A DNA stretch of 36,225 nt, taken from the NCBI GenBank assembly GCA_020722575.1, contig DYKN01000030.1, positions 1 through 36,225 of the forward strand. Reading direction: 5' to 3'. The position numbers and the translations under genes are program-made. Shown here one piece after another: positions 17,165 to 25,986 of this stretch (position 1 is the first letter of the stretch; each line of letters opens with the position of its first letter). The notes beneath the pieces are model-generated. The model was not told the DNA's origin. It made no database searches and worked only from the letters and a program-made list of their open reading frames with translations. This DNA comes from Rikenella microfusus (GTDB lineage Bacteria > Bacteroidota > Bacteroidia > Bacteroidales > VadinHA17).

Positions 17165-19117
17165 TTAATTGTAAGGCAATAGTCCTGGTGGGCCAGGGTC
17201 AAAATTTCCGGGTCTTAGTAATTGTTCGCCTGAAACTACAAAAATGCTTGATTCGGAGAACGCCGGCAGGTATGGATAATATCCCACCCTTATTTGAAAA
17301 GTTCTGAAAACCATGTTGTCGTTTCTTATTCTAAGACCGGCTCCTATGCATCCAAGCATAATTCCTTTATGACCGGATAAAAAATTGTTATTGTTTATAC
17401 CTCCAACTACAACCAGGTCGGAAAAACCGAAAAATGCAAACCTGAAGCCGAAAAAATTGATTGGATTGAACAATACCGATTCAACGCCCATGTTTAATCT
17501 TCGGGTTCCTTTAAGGGAATCGTTCTCAAAAGAGGAGAAACCGTATTTTTTTGGTACGGTAAGATATTCATCGAGGTATCTTTTGAATCCCCCAGTATAG
17601 TTAACGTGTAGGAAGTTTCTTATCATTAATTTTCCTGCCGAAAACAAATTTGTGAAATAATTCAGATTATACGAGAAGACCCCCTGCTCAGGTTTTCCGT
17701 GGTTTAAGAAAGTACCGGCAGCAGCTGACAGATGGAAATACCCCAGATTACCTGCTGAAAACCCTGCTGACACATCTGCGGAAGTATAATTCCTTTTTTT
17801 GAACTCATTATCTTCCAGTCCAACTGTAATTCTTACCAGCCCACCGTATGGAATATCTTCTGTTCGGCCATAACTGTATATCAGGCTTGTTTTATAAAAT
17901 TTCTGCATTGAGTAAGCAATGGTACCAAGATATAATCTGTAGCGTTGCAGTTCATAATGTGAGTCGGGTAAAATTTCCGGCTTCCTGAATACATTATTGT
18001 TAATATATCGTACACCTGCAATAATTCTAGAAACGCTTACAGGATCAACCATGAATGAACGCAAAAACCAGTAATCCTGAAAATTATATTTAAGAGGTTC
18101 CAGTACCAGAAGCGTGTCAAGATCGTGAAATGTTTCAGTACGGTTTACAGAAATACCAAAAGCATATTTCATTTCTGATCCAAGCAGATTCCTGTAAAGC
18201 CGGAACCCGTATGAATTCTTTCCCGGGCCATCGTAATAATTCAGATCGAGATTAACGAAAGATTTTGCTATGTTGTTGATATAGTAACTTATTCCCAGTC
18301 CGGGTGAATCAGAAAAAGATGATGAATATGGTATTTCCAGTTTTATTTCATGGCCCATACCGAATATGTTTTTATCAAAAATCCAGATCGAACCGCTGGT
18401 TTTGCTTCTGATAGTAAGGTCCCCACCAAGTGAATATACATCCTTTGTAATTATAATTATATCAGCTTCCTCGTCTGAAACAGGAACGATAAGTATTCTT
18501 GCATCATCAATATATGGCAGCTGACGTATTATTCTCTCATTATCTGATATTCTCAATGGAGATATCGTGTCACCTTCCCGGAAGAGAAGATTCCTTCTGA
18601 TAATTTTTTCGTTTGTATTAATATGGGTGTGATTAAGAAATCTCTCCAGCCGGTTGGTGATTGGACTGGCAGGGTTGTAAATATTCCCTCCGAAAACATC
18701 TACCTGTCTTATAGTAATTGACCTGATTCGCAAGCCGGAATAACTGAGAAAATTTTCATCACTTCTGGTTTTAATTTTATGAGGATCAGCAGAATCAGGA
18801 GAAATGATAATCATGTCATAAATAATCCGTGTAAGTTTGCTTCTGGATGCTTTTGACCTGAGAGAATCGTAAAATGCTATTGTTTTATTATCTGTTAAAG
18901 AAACATTTACAAGATGAGGTGATAACACTATCGTGGTATCGCTTTTGATAAAAAATTTATTGTTCTCAACTTTCAGAAATGAACCACCCGAGATTTTAAG
19001 TAGGGTGTCATTTTCAATCTGATGCTGTGAAAATGAGTAGTCTATAAACTGCAGTAAAAATATACCTGCCAGTGCAAATTTGTGTAATACCGGATATCTT
19101 TTTACTAACCTGCGCAT
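17165..19117 (-). CDS. POTRA-containing beta-barrel outer-membrane protein (BamA/TamA-like)
   Basis: A 650-residue protein with a signal peptide (hydrophobic stretch about 13-28, then SQHQ). A small beta-rich region (35-110) is followed by a POTRA-like unit (about 130-225): LRIRSITIRQVDVFGG, then RNLLFREGDTIS, a helix ending IRQLPYIDDARILIVPV and a final IIIITKDVYS. The remainder (230 to about 612) alternates like a beta barrel, with many aromatic residues and Asn/Gly turns. The last apparent strand (FRTFQIRVGYYP) is followed by a roughly 40-residue Pro/Gly tail, unlike BamA, which ends on its last strand. It probably sits in the outer membrane and may insert or export proteins or lipids; this is inferred from fold only. 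Its start overlaps the stop of the preceding unknown gene by 1 bp. Confidence 0.7.
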   Translation of the reverse strand: MRRLVKRYPVLHKFALAGIFLLQFIDYSFSQHQIENDTLLKISGGSFLKVENNKFFIKSDTTIVLSPHLVNVSLTDNKTIAFYDSLRSKASRSKLTRIIYDMIIISPDSADPHKIKTRSDENFLSYSGLRIRSITIRQVDVFGGNIYNPASPITNRLERFLNHTHINTNEKIIRRNLLFREGDTISPLRISDNERIIRQLPYIDDARILIVPVSDEEADIIIITKDVYSLGGDLTIRSKTSGSIWIFDKNIFGMGHEIKLEIPYSSSFSDSPGLGISYYINNIAKSFVNLDLNYYDGPGKNSYGFRLYRNLLGSEMKYAFGISVNRTETFHDLDTLLVLEPLKYNFQDYWFLRSFMVDPVSVSRIIAGVRYINNNVFRKPEILPDSHYELQRYRLYLGTIAYSMQKFYKTSLIYSYGRTEDIPYGGLVRITVGLEDNEFKKRNYTSADVSAGFSAGNLGYFHLSAAAGTFLNHGKPEQGVFSYNLNYFTNLFSAGKLMIRNFLHVNYTGGFKRYLDEYLTVPKKYGFSSFENDSLKGTRRLNMGVESVLFNPINFFGFRFAFFGFSDLVVVGGINNNNFLSGHKGIMLGCIGAGLRIRNDNMVFRTFQIRVGYYPYLPAFSESSIFVVSGEQLLRPGNFDPGPPGLLPYN

Positions 19118-19827
19118 CAGGTTTTTGAGGAATTTGCCAGCAAGACATCGTCAGAATTGAATTGAAATCCCACTCTTTTGCCTGTGGTTATTTTGCTGTG
19201 CTGTATTTTTGTTTCAGCCTGGCCAACAGTTGCAATTTTTACCGTATCATAGGGAGGGACAAGCAATTCGAATTCAAGTGCATACTGGATGGCTGTAAGC
19301 ACTATTTTTTCAATAGAGTTTCTACTAATTTCTTCATTGCCGAAGTTGACAAAGAACATTCCCATCTGTCTTTTGCCTTCAACAAAGTATTGTTTTTCAT
19401 GGTTAATAAAAATGCGGGCAATCAGGTAACCAAGGTCGTCGAGACGGTTGTATTTAAAACTGTCAGCCAGGAAATTGTAAATATTTATAATACCTACATA
19501 TGCATTGAATTTGTTCTTCAGAACATAAGGGGTTTTCCAGACCGGATGATCTCTGTCGAACTGAAAGATATTTGAATGCATACTGAAAAGGAGAATATCT
19601 CCGGCTACCTTTAGCTGGGCATCAAATTGGCCCCTATCAGTATATTCAAGCCTTACTCTCTGATCAATTCCTGCAATACTAAAATTTATATCCTTTGCAA
19701 GATCTTTCAGGATTTCCTTAACTGTGTTAAAAGAAGATAAAGTATTGTCATACACAACTTGTTTAAGCACCGATTTACTTTTAAGGGTGCTTACAATATT
19801 TGATTTGTTATCCTGGGCATCAGACAT
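19117..19827 (-). CDS. Conserved-looking cytosolic protein of unknown function
   Basis: I do not recognise this family. From ATG 19827 the protein has 236 residues; an upstream in-frame start would overlap the end of proS by 58 bp and add a Cys- and Phe-rich stretch that does not look native, so I prefer the MSDAQDNKS start. There is no signal peptide or transmembrane helix. An N-terminal amphipathic region (about 10-45) is followed by a mixed alpha/beta body with LEYTDRGQFDAQLKVAGD, HPVWKTPYVLKN, and FVEGKRQMGMFFVNFGNE. The last 35 residues are polar. It lies 65 bp after proS, and its TGA overlaps the ATG of the POTRA-barrel gene (TGATG), so the two are translationally coupled and may act together. 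No function is proposed. Confidence 0.7.
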   Translation of the reverse strand: MSDAQDNKSNIVSTLKSKSVLKQVVYDNTLSSFNTVKEILKDLAKDINFSIAGIDQRVRLEYTDRGQFDAQLKVAGDILLFSMHSNIFQFDRDHPVWKTPYVLKNKFNAYVGIINIYNFLADSFKYNRLDDLGYLIARIFINHEKQYFVEGKRQMGMFFVNFGNEEISRNSIEKIVLTAIQYALEFELLVPPYDTVKIATVGQAETKIQHSKITTGKRVGFQFNSDDVLLANSSKT

Positions 19828-19892
19828 AAAAAATGTTTTGGTTGAAAATGAACAACCAAGATAATAATTATCTGTAATATAAAAAATTGTTT

Positions 19893-21368
19893 TTAGTAAG
19901 CTACTGCAAAAAGCACTCTTCTTGACGAAGGCTTTCCTGAATAGATGCATTTGCCTTCTTCTTGAGGAGCATTAAGAGGAATGCATCTTATTGTTGCTTT
20001 GGTTTCTTCTTTGATTTTTGCTTCCGTTTCTGCTGTACCATCCCAGTGTGCCATTACAAAGCCACCCTTGTCAGCTATTATCTCTTTAAAATCATCCCAA
20101 CTGTTAAGGTAATAGGTGTTTTCTTCCCTGAAGCGAAGGGCCTTTTGATAGATATTCTTCTGTATCTCTTCGAGCAGCCATTTAATGTGGTCACAGAGTT
20201 TTTCTACAGGTATAGTTTCTTTTTCAAGGGTATCCCTTCGGGATACTTCGGCGGTGTTATTTTTAACATCTCGTGGACCAATTGCAATTCTTATAGGGAC
20301 TCCTTTAAATTCATAATGTGCAAACTTCCACCCGGGGGTTTGTGTATCCCGGTCGTCATATTTCACACTTAAACCGGCAGCTTCAAGTTCGTTTTTAATC
20401 TTGATTGCATTTGCTGAGATTAAGCTGAGATCAGAATTAGATTTGTATATTGGAACTATTACAACCTGAATAGGTGCAAGTCGGGGAGGCAAAACAAGTC
20501 CGTTATTGTCGGCGTGAGTCATTATTATGGCACCCATCAGCCGTGTTGATACTCCCCATGAAGTTGCCCACACATAATCGAGTTTTCCATTACGATCGGT
20601 AAATTTTACATCAAATGCTCTGGCAAAATTTTGTCCGAGAAAATGACTTGTACCGGTCTGCAATGCCTTACCATCCTGCATAAGAGCTTCAATAGTGAAG
20701 GTTTCAAGAGCTCCTGCAAAACGTTCACTCTCAGTTTTATAGCCTTTTATTACAGGAATAGCCATAGTGTTTTCCGCAAAACTTGAATAAAGATCAACAA
20801 TCTTTAAGGTTTCTTCCATGGCTTCTTCTGAAGTGGCATGAGCAGTGTGCCCTTCCTGCCAGAGAAATTCTGCGGTACGGAGAAAAAGCCTGGTACGCAT
20901 CTCCCATCTAACAACATTTGCCCATTGATTTATCAGAATGGGCAAATCCCGATATGACTGTATCCAGTTCTTATATGAGTTCCAGATGATCGTTTCGGAA
21001 GTTGGCCTTATAATTAATTCTTCCTCAAGCTTTGCTTCGGGATCTACAATAATACCTTTACCCGATTCATCATTTTTAAGCCGGTAATGAGTTACCACAG
21101 CACATTCTTTAGCAAATCCTTCAACATGTGCAGCTTCACGACTGAAAAAAGACTTAGGAATAAAAAGTGGAAAATATGCGTTTACATGCCCCGTTGCCTT
21201 GAAAAGTCTGTCAAGTTCCGATTGTATTTTTTCCCATATAGCATACCCGTAGGGCTTTATTACCATACATCCTCTCACTGCTGAATACTCTGCAAGATCA
21301 GCTTTGATTACCAGATCATTATACCATTGTGCGTAATTCTCTTCCCTATTTGTTAAAAATTTTGCCAT
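19893..21368 (-). CDS. proS: Prolyl-tRNA synthetase, archaeal/eukaryote-like type
   Basis: A 491-residue class II aminoacyl-tRNA synthetase that charges tRNA-Pro. Motif 2 includes RPTSETIIW and [17 protein letters not shown]; motif 3 is [13 protein letters not shown]. There is no large editing insertion between motifs 2 and 3, and the anticodon-binding domain is followed by a C-terminal extension ending FAVAY. This is the archaeal/eukaryote-like architecture, which Bacteroidota commonly use, not the E. coli type. The C-terminal region that holds four zinc-binding cysteines in Thermus-type enzymes has only two (RCIP and KCIYSG), so the zinc site is probably degenerate. It is the first gene of the minus-strand block and is divergent from the Tyr-rich gene. 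Confidence 0.95.
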   Translation of the reverse strand: MAKFLTNREENYAQWYNDLVIKADLAEYSAVRGCMVIKPYGYAIWEKIQSELDRLFKATGHVNAYFPLFIPKSFFSREAAHVEGFAKECAVVTHYRLKNDESGKGIIVDPEAKLEEELIIRPTSETIIWNSYKNWIQSYRDLPILINQWANVVRWEMRTRLFLRTAEFLWQEGHTAHATSEEAMEETLKIVDLYSSFAENTMAIPVIKGYKTESERFAGALETFTIEALMQDGKALQTGTSHFLGQNFARAFDVKFTDRNGKLDYVWATSWGVSTRLMGAIIMTHADNNGLVLPPRLAPIQVVIVPIYKSNSDLSLISANAIKIKNELEAAGLSVKYDDRDTQTPGWKFAHYEFKGVPIRIAIGPRDVKNNTAEVSRRDTLEKETIPVEKLCDHIKWLLEEIQKNIYQKALRFREENTYYLNSWDDFKEIIADKGGFVMAHWDGTAETEAKIKEETKATIRCIPLNAPQEEGKCIYSGKPSSRRVLFAVAY

Positions 21369-21415
21369 ATTTTTGGTACAGTATTTGTTTAACTTGCAAT
21401 AAATTGTTGAATGCG

Positions 21416-21423
21416 CAAAAATA
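21416..21423 (-). promoter_or_regulatory. Possible -7 element for proS
   Basis: Read on the minus strand this is TATTTTTG, matching TAnnTTTG, about 47 bp upstream of the proS start. The -33 region (TTTAG at about the right distance) is weak. Confidence 0.35.
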
Positions 21424-21451
21424 GAGAAAAACTTAAATAAAACTAAAAACC

Positions 21452-21457
21452 GGGAGG
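21452..21457 (+). promoter_or_regulatory. Strong Shine-Dalgarno sequence of the Tyr-rich exported protein
   Basis: GGGAGG lies 6 nt before the ATG at 21464. Most genes in this window lack such a site, as is usual in Bacteroidota. Confidence 0.6.
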
Positions 21458-21463
21458 TTTGTC

Positions 21464-22774
21464 ATGAAAACAAAATTTTACATCGGAATAATTGCTGCAA
21501 TCATGGCGGCATCTCTTAAAACAGAAGGCCAGACAGCAGTTGCAAGAAGCTATGAAAATAACAATTCAGATATAGTAATAAATAATTACTACAATTACGA
21601 TTTCCATTATTCATCAAGAATAAATAGATTTCATCGATCATATGTTGCTTTTGATTATTACTCGCCTGTTTTTACTGATGTTTACTGGTATAGCTATCAG
21701 CCCTACACCTGGGGGTTGACCATCTATGGTGGAGGCAGGATAGGAATAGGTGTGACATATAATTACCCGATCTACTATAGTTACTGGGATTACCCCTGGT
21801 ACGATGGTTGGGATTATGCATGGTATGGTGAAACTTACTGGTGGAGATACGACCCGTTTTATTTACACTGGTACTCACCTGTTGTGATTAATGTAAGAAT
21901 AGGTAACTGGTGGCCCGTTCACTTTTACGGTTATAATTTCAGATACCATGGGTTTGGGAATTACAGGCCTGTTTATAATACTTACAATTATTATTATTAC
22001 AATACACCTGTGAGAGTTAATGAAACTTCCGCTAATTATTCCAGAAGAACAACGCCGTCGGTAATTACAACGCATCCTGTTCATACAGACAACAGAAGTG
22101 ATTCGCCTCAGTCTGCTACCCAGAATCGAAGAGTTGGCCCCGGTACATCCAATGAAAATCAGTCCGACAGAATTCATCAGGGAGATCAGGGAAACAATAA
22201 CAGCCTCAATCCTGGAAACACCAATAATGTTAACAGAGGTGTGAATTCAGGAAATAATCCCGGAAGAAGAGGAATACCCCAGAATAATAGTAATAATGTT
22301 CATCAGGGCGATCAGGGTAATAATAACAGCCTCAATCCCGGTAATACCAATAATGTTAACAGAGGTGTAAATTCAGGAAATAACCCTGGAAGAAGAAATG
22401 AAATTCCTCAGGCCAATCGTAATCAGGGTAATGCAGCCAGCAGCCAGGTAATGACTGTTCCTTCTAATAATAATTCTGATCGCCGTAGTATTTCTATGCC
22501 TGCTGCATCTTCTTCACGATCAAGAATCAATACTACAGTAGGTTCCGGGAGAAGCAGTTCTTCGAGTACGGGAAGAACCTCGACACAGACCAATAGATCA
22601 ACAATCCAGAGGTATTCCGTGACTTCAACCCGGAGACCCACTTCAATAATATCACCTGGAAATTCTGCAAATGTTTCGAAATCAAATACCAGAGTTTCAA
22701 CGGTAAAATCCTCCTCAAAGTCAGAGTCAAATAAGAAAAATTCAGAAAATAATTCAGGCACAAGAAGAAGATAA
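21464..22774 (+). CDS. Exported Tyr/Trp-rich, Asn/Ser/Arg-rich low-complexity protein
   Basis: I do not recognise a named family. The 436-residue protein has a signal peptide (hydrophobic segment about 5-18, then SLKTEGQ). Residues about 25-185 are extraordinarily rich in Tyr, Trp and Phe, with clusters such as YYSYWDYPWYDGWDYAWYG and WYSPVVINVRIGNWWPV. From about 190 to the end it becomes disordered, rich in Asn, Ser, Thr, Arg, Gly and Pro, with a 32-residue unit repeated twice and a basic tail ending GTRRR. A strong Shine-Dalgarno site suggests high expression. The adjacent lipoprotein gene has the same architecture. Likely periplasmic or surface-exposed, possibly structural or adhesive, but that is speculation. 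No Cys-rich, catalytic or known sorting domain is visible. Confidence 0.75.
   Translation: MKTKFYIGIIAAIMAASLKTEGQTAVARSYENNNSDIVINNYYNYDFHYSSRINRFHRSYVAFDYYSPVFTDVYWYSYQPYTWGLTIYGGGRIGIGVTYNYPIYYSYWDYPWYDGWDYAWYGETYWWRYDPFYLHWYSPVVINVRIGNWWPVHFYGYNFRYHGFGNYRPVYNTYNYYYYNTPVRVNETSANYSRRTTPSVITTHPVHTDNRSDSPQSATQNRRVGPGTSNENQSDRIHQGDQGNNNSLNPGNTNNVNRGVNSGNNPGRRGIPQNNSNNVHQGDQGNNNSLNPGNTNNVNRGVNSGNNPGRRNEIPQANRNQGNAASSQVMTVPSNNNSDRRSISMPAASSSRSRINTTVGSGRSSSSSTGRTSTQTNRSTIQRYSVTSTRRPTSIISPGNSANVSKSNTRVSTVKSSSKSESNKKNSENNSGTRRR
22175..22396 (+). repeat. Two 96-bp in-frame tandem repeat copies inside the Tyr-rich gene
   Basis: Copies at 22175-22270 and 22301-22396 each encode a 32-residue unit beginning HQGDQGNNNSLNPGN and ending NNPGRR. 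They are separated by 30 bp encoding GIPQNNSNNV, so the period is 126 bp. The peptide copies appear identical, while the DNA differs at several third positions, indicating an older duplication under selection for the amino-acid sequence. Confidence 0.85.
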
Positions 22775-22945
22775 CAGTAACAGGTATAAGTTTCATAATT
22801 ATATCGATATTCATATTAAAATATCATATATTTTAACATAAATTAATAAAGAATAAATTAAATTTGTAATTGCGATAAATTGAGTTAAACAAACAGTTTT
22901 TTGGTATAGAATTTGTATAAATTAATAATGATAAATATAAATCAA

Positions 22946-22952
22946 GGGGAGG
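22946..22952 (+). promoter_or_regulatory. Strong Shine-Dalgarno sequence that fixes the lipoprotein start
   Basis: GGGGAGG lies 5 nt before ATG 22958 and identifies it as the start ahead of the lipobox. Confidence 0.65.
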
Positions 22953-22957
22953 TTAAA

Positions 22958-24268
22958 ATGAAAGCAAAATGGTTCACACCGGTTCTGGCAATCCTACTGT
23001 TAAGTTCATGTGCTACAGGAGGAAGGCTCGTTAAAAGTGAATTTGACGACCTTTACTATTTGCCATCCGATAATGTGGTGGTAAATAACAGGGTTGAAGC
23101 AAACAATTTACCTGCCGATTTTGAAAAAGGGGAATTTTTCGACAATATTTATTCAGGTGATACGCTTTACGCTGACCAGCTGGATGAAAATGTTGATTTC
23201 AGTAACTCAATGTTTTACAATAAAGATAACAGCCCCTTTGAATATATAGACGACTGGTCTTATTCGAACAGGTTGAGAAGATTTTACGGAGGATCTTTCT
23301 ATCCTTACTGGAGAGATCCTTTCTACTATAGCTGGAGCTATTACCCATGGTATTCTTACGATTTTTACAATCCATACTGGGGCGGTCTGTATAGTCCTTA
23401 TTTCTACGATCCGTTCTTCTATGGAGGTGGGTATTACGGCTACTATGGTATGTATTACAGTTCGTTCTATACACCATTTTCTTCATATTACAGTTACTGG
23501 CCAACATATCGTTTCTATTACAGTGACGATATCGGATCCACTACGGTGGCAAGGCGTGAAAGGTCAAGCTCACTTACCAATAGCTATCAAGCTGCACCTT
23601 CCACCAGAAGAAGCGGATATGTACAATCACCGTCATCAATGGCTATTGGTAGCAGGAGAGGAGGTTCAACCCCTGATGTTACTTCAACAACTACCAGAAG
23701 GTCTGATCCAGCATTCAGCACTTCAAAAAGTACAGGCATCGCTGATGATACAAAATCAGGGCAGGTGCAGTCGAGACGGATTTCTACATCCACTGACCGA
23801 AGTGTAGCTGCAAAACCTGAATACAACCAGGTATCAAGATCATATACACCAACTTACAATAATCCAAGGCTGAGTGAAAGACCTGCTTATAATACCAGCA
23901 GGGTCTCCTCAGAGACGGTACGAAGTAATGCCAGTTCAGGAAGATCTTCGAATCCGGTGAGTGTATACAGATCTAATAACAATTACTTCAACAGTGCTGA
24001 AAGGAGAGCGCCATCATCATATTCAGTGGGGCAAACCCGTACAACAACCCCATCAAGTATTGGTAATTATTCGGTTCCAGCATCCAGAAACCTTGGCAGC
24101 TCTTCAGGAATATCCTCCCAGAGCAGAAGATATGATAGTGGGTTCTCATCGGGAATGTCAGGCTCTTCTGGCAGCTTTTCTTCGGGAGGAAGTTCATCTT
24201 CAATAAGCTCGTCAGGGGGTAGTTCCTCATCAGGAGGTTCTTCTGTATCAACAGGAACCAGAAGGTAA
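22958..24268 (+). CDS. Tyr-rich lipoprotein with Ser/Thr/Arg-rich low-complexity tail
   Basis: I do not recognise a named family. From ATG 22958 (436 residues) the N-terminus is a clear lipoprotein signal, LLLSSCATGG with lipid-attachment Cys18; GGGGAGG 5 nt upstream fixes this start rather than an earlier in-frame ATG at 22913. After an acidic N-terminal part (about 25-95) comes a dense Tyr/Phe/Trp/Gly segment (about 100-200), for example YYSWSYYPWYSYDFYNPYW and FFYGGGYYGYYGMYYSSF. The rest is a disordered Ser/Thr/Arg/Asn-rich tail, becoming almost pure Ser-Gly near the end and finishing TGTRR. The architecture and basic ending parallel the gene 183 bp upstream, so the two probably act together at the outer membrane. 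No function is known to me. Confidence 0.78.
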   Translation: MKAKWFTPVLAILLLSSCATGGRLVKSEFDDLYYLPSDNVVVNNRVEANNLPADFEKGEFFDNIYSGDTLYADQLDENVDFSNSMFYNKDNSPFEYIDDWSYSNRLRRFYGGSFYPYWRDPFYYSWSYYPWYSYDFYNPYWGGLYSPYFYDPFFYGGGYYGYYGMYYSSFYTPFSSYYSYWPTYRFYYSDDIGSTTVARRERSSSLTNSYQAAPSTRRSGYVQSPSSMAIGSRRGGSTPDVTSTTTRRSDPAFSTSKSTGIADDTKSGQVQSRRISTSTDRSVAAKPEYNQVSRSYTPTYNNPRLSERPAYNTSRVSSETVRSNASSGRSSNPVSVYRSNNNYFNSAERRAPSSYSVGQTRTTTPSSIGNYSVPASRNLGSSSGISSQSRRYDSGFSSGMSGSSGSFSSGGSSSSISSSGGSSSSGGSSVSTGTRR

Positions 24269-24319
24269 GAAACCGCAGATAATTTAAATATAGAGTTCAG
24301 TAATAAATAAAAATAATAT

Positions 24320-24346
24320 CATTCCGTTTAGGAATGAAAAGGAATG
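24320..24346 (+). repeat. Short inverted repeat with a third copy upstream of the FadL-like gene
   Basis: CATTCC (24320-24325) and GGAATG (24331-24336) form a 6-bp hairpin with a 5-nt loop. A further GGAATG follows at 24341-24346. It lies 45-70 bp upstream of the start codon and could be an operator or leader structure. Confidence 0.3.
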
Positions 24347-24391
24347 GTACATTTTATAAAAAGAAATATTACTTCATAAAATTACTTACTC

Positions 24392-25867
24392 ATGAAAAAG
24401 TCAATTTGTCTTTTGGTTATAATGTTACTTGCAGTAACAAGACTCTTTTCACAAAATATAGATGACGCATTAAGATATTCGCGAGTATTTAATAGTGGTA
24501 CCGCAAGATTTGTGTCAATGGGAGGTGCATTTACCGCACTTGGTGCTGATCTGTCAGCAATTGGACTTAATCCGGCCGGAACCGGGGTATTCAGATCATT
24601 TGGAGCTACTATTACACCTGAACTCCTCTATAACAACACTACATCAACTTTTAACAATTCCAGCTCAGATGATTTCAAATATAGCCTGGGATTAAGCCAG
24701 GCAGGAGTTGTTGCTAATATCATTTCACATGGCACGTCATCAGGACTTGTTAATTTGAATTTTGCATATTCATTTCAGAAAACGAATAATTATAATGAAA
24801 ATCTTACAATTAAAGGCATTGGCGAACAAACGTCAATGGCTGAATACTGGGCAGCCAGGTCAGAAGGAATTTATTATAAAAATTTAACCGGACCAGAAGG
24901 AATAGCTTATGACGTTTGGGTTATGGATACTATAAGAGGAACATCAGGTAGCTCCTATGGAACAATTTTTCAGAATTATGGTGATGGAGAATATGTTTTC
25001 GGACAAACTATCAGACGGCTTGTTGCAAATGAAGGTTACAGTTCAGAGCATTCGTTGTCAATAGGAGCCAACTTTTCTGAAAAATATTTTCTCGGCGCAA
25101 CCCTTACAATTAACCACCTGAATTATACAGGCCATTATGAGCATCTTGAAGCTGACTATGAAAATAAGATATACGATTTCAAGAATTTTGTTTACACCGA
25201 CCACCTTGAAGCCAAAGGAAATGGTTTTTCACTTAAACTTGGAACCATTATCCGCCCGACGGAAATGTTGCGTATTGGTGCTTCCATTCATACTCCGGTA
25301 ATTTACAAAATAAGGGAATACTATTACGATCAAATATCTTCAGAATTTGATGACGGGATGCAATATTCAGCGCAGAATGAACCGATGAGATATTCATACA
25401 CTCTTACCACACCATTTAAAGCAACAGCAGGTGTTGCACTTCAGTTTAAAAAACTTGCTATAGTTAGCCTTGATTATGAATTTACCGACTATCGTATTGC
25501 AAGACTTAGCAAAGGTAGCGATGGTTATAACTATTATGACGAAAATCAGACCATTAAAAACAGCCTGAAACCGGCTTCAAACATTAAGCTTGGAACCGAA
25601 TTCAGATTCGGTAACCTTTACGCACGAGGAGGATTCGCATTTTACGAAAGTGCTTTTGCAGGAAGTGAAATAAATAAAGGATTAAATTATTCATCATTGT
25701 CACTGGGTGCAGGGTTCCGCCAGCAAAATTTCTTCATAGATATTGCCTTTGTTAATTTTACCAGCTCAATGAAATATATGATGTATTTCGATCCAGGATA
25801 TCTTGAACCGGCTACGATCAATACTGCCCGGAATACTTTTTCGGTTACCCTGGGATCTAATTTCTAA
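24392..25867 (+). CDS. OmpP1/FadL-type outer-membrane transport protein
   Basis: A 491-residue outer-membrane beta-barrel protein with a signal peptide (MKKSICLLVIMLLAVTRLFS, then QNIDDALRYSR). The N-terminal region GTARFVSMGGAFTALGADLSAIGLNPAGTGVF (about 35-66) is the hallmark of the FadL/TodX/PorV superfamily, in which a Gly/Asn-Pro-Ala-Gly segment plugs the barrel. The remaining sequence alternates polar and hydrophobic residues and ends in an aromatic residue (VTLGSNF), as outer-membrane barrels do. Such proteins pass hydrophobic compounds, or in the PorV branch help release type IX cargo; which applies here cannot be decided. It follows the two Tyr-rich genes on the same strand by 123 bp and could be an outer-membrane partner. 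Confidence 0.75.
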   Translation: MKKSICLLVIMLLAVTRLFSQNIDDALRYSRVFNSGTARFVSMGGAFTALGADLSAIGLNPAGTGVFRSFGATITPELLYNNTTSTFNNSSSDDFKYSLGLSQAGVVANIISHGTSSGLVNLNFAYSFQKTNNYNENLTIKGIGEQTSMAEYWAARSEGIYYKNLTGPEGIAYDVWVMDTIRGTSGSSYGTIFQNYGDGEYVFGQTIRRLVANEGYSSEHSLSIGANFSEKYFLGATLTINHLNYTGHYEHLEADYENKIYDFKNFVYTDHLEAKGNGFSLKLGTIIRPTEMLRIGASIHTPVIYKIREYYYDQISSEFDDGMQYSAQNEPMRYSYTLTTPFKATAGVALQFKKLAIVSLDYEFTDYRIARLSKGSDGYNYYDENQTIKNSLKPASNIKLGTEFRFGNLYARGGFAFYESAFAGSEINKGLNYSSLSLGAGFRQQNFFIDIAFVNFTSSMKYMMYFDPGYLEPATINTARNTFSVTLGSNF

Positions 25868-25986
25868 AAGAATTTATCCTTAATACAAGCAGTACAATAT
25901 ATTTTAAGTTCATATTTACCCTTGAATGAATAAAAATTATTCTGGATTTAAGATTAAATTCTGATATTTAGGAATTTACAGTTGAA

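Noticed and set aside
19828..19950. Upstream in-frame extension of the unknown protein gene
   Set aside because: It would overlap proS by 58 bp and add a stretch unlike the rest of the protein; ATG 19827 is a simpler start.
22175..22396. CRISPR-like repeat-spacer appearance
   Set aside because: There are only two 96-bp copies, in frame within a coding sequence and encoding the same peptide; no cas genes are present.
22913..22957. Upstream in-frame ATG for the Tyr-rich lipoprotein
   Set aside because: It would push the lipobox inward and ignore the strong Shine-Dalgarno site just before 22958.
23199..24251. Several long ORFs on both strands inside the Tyr-rich lipoprotein gene
   Set aside because: Repetitive, biased codon content leaves other frames open by chance; only the lipoprotein frame has a signal sequence and ribosome binding site.
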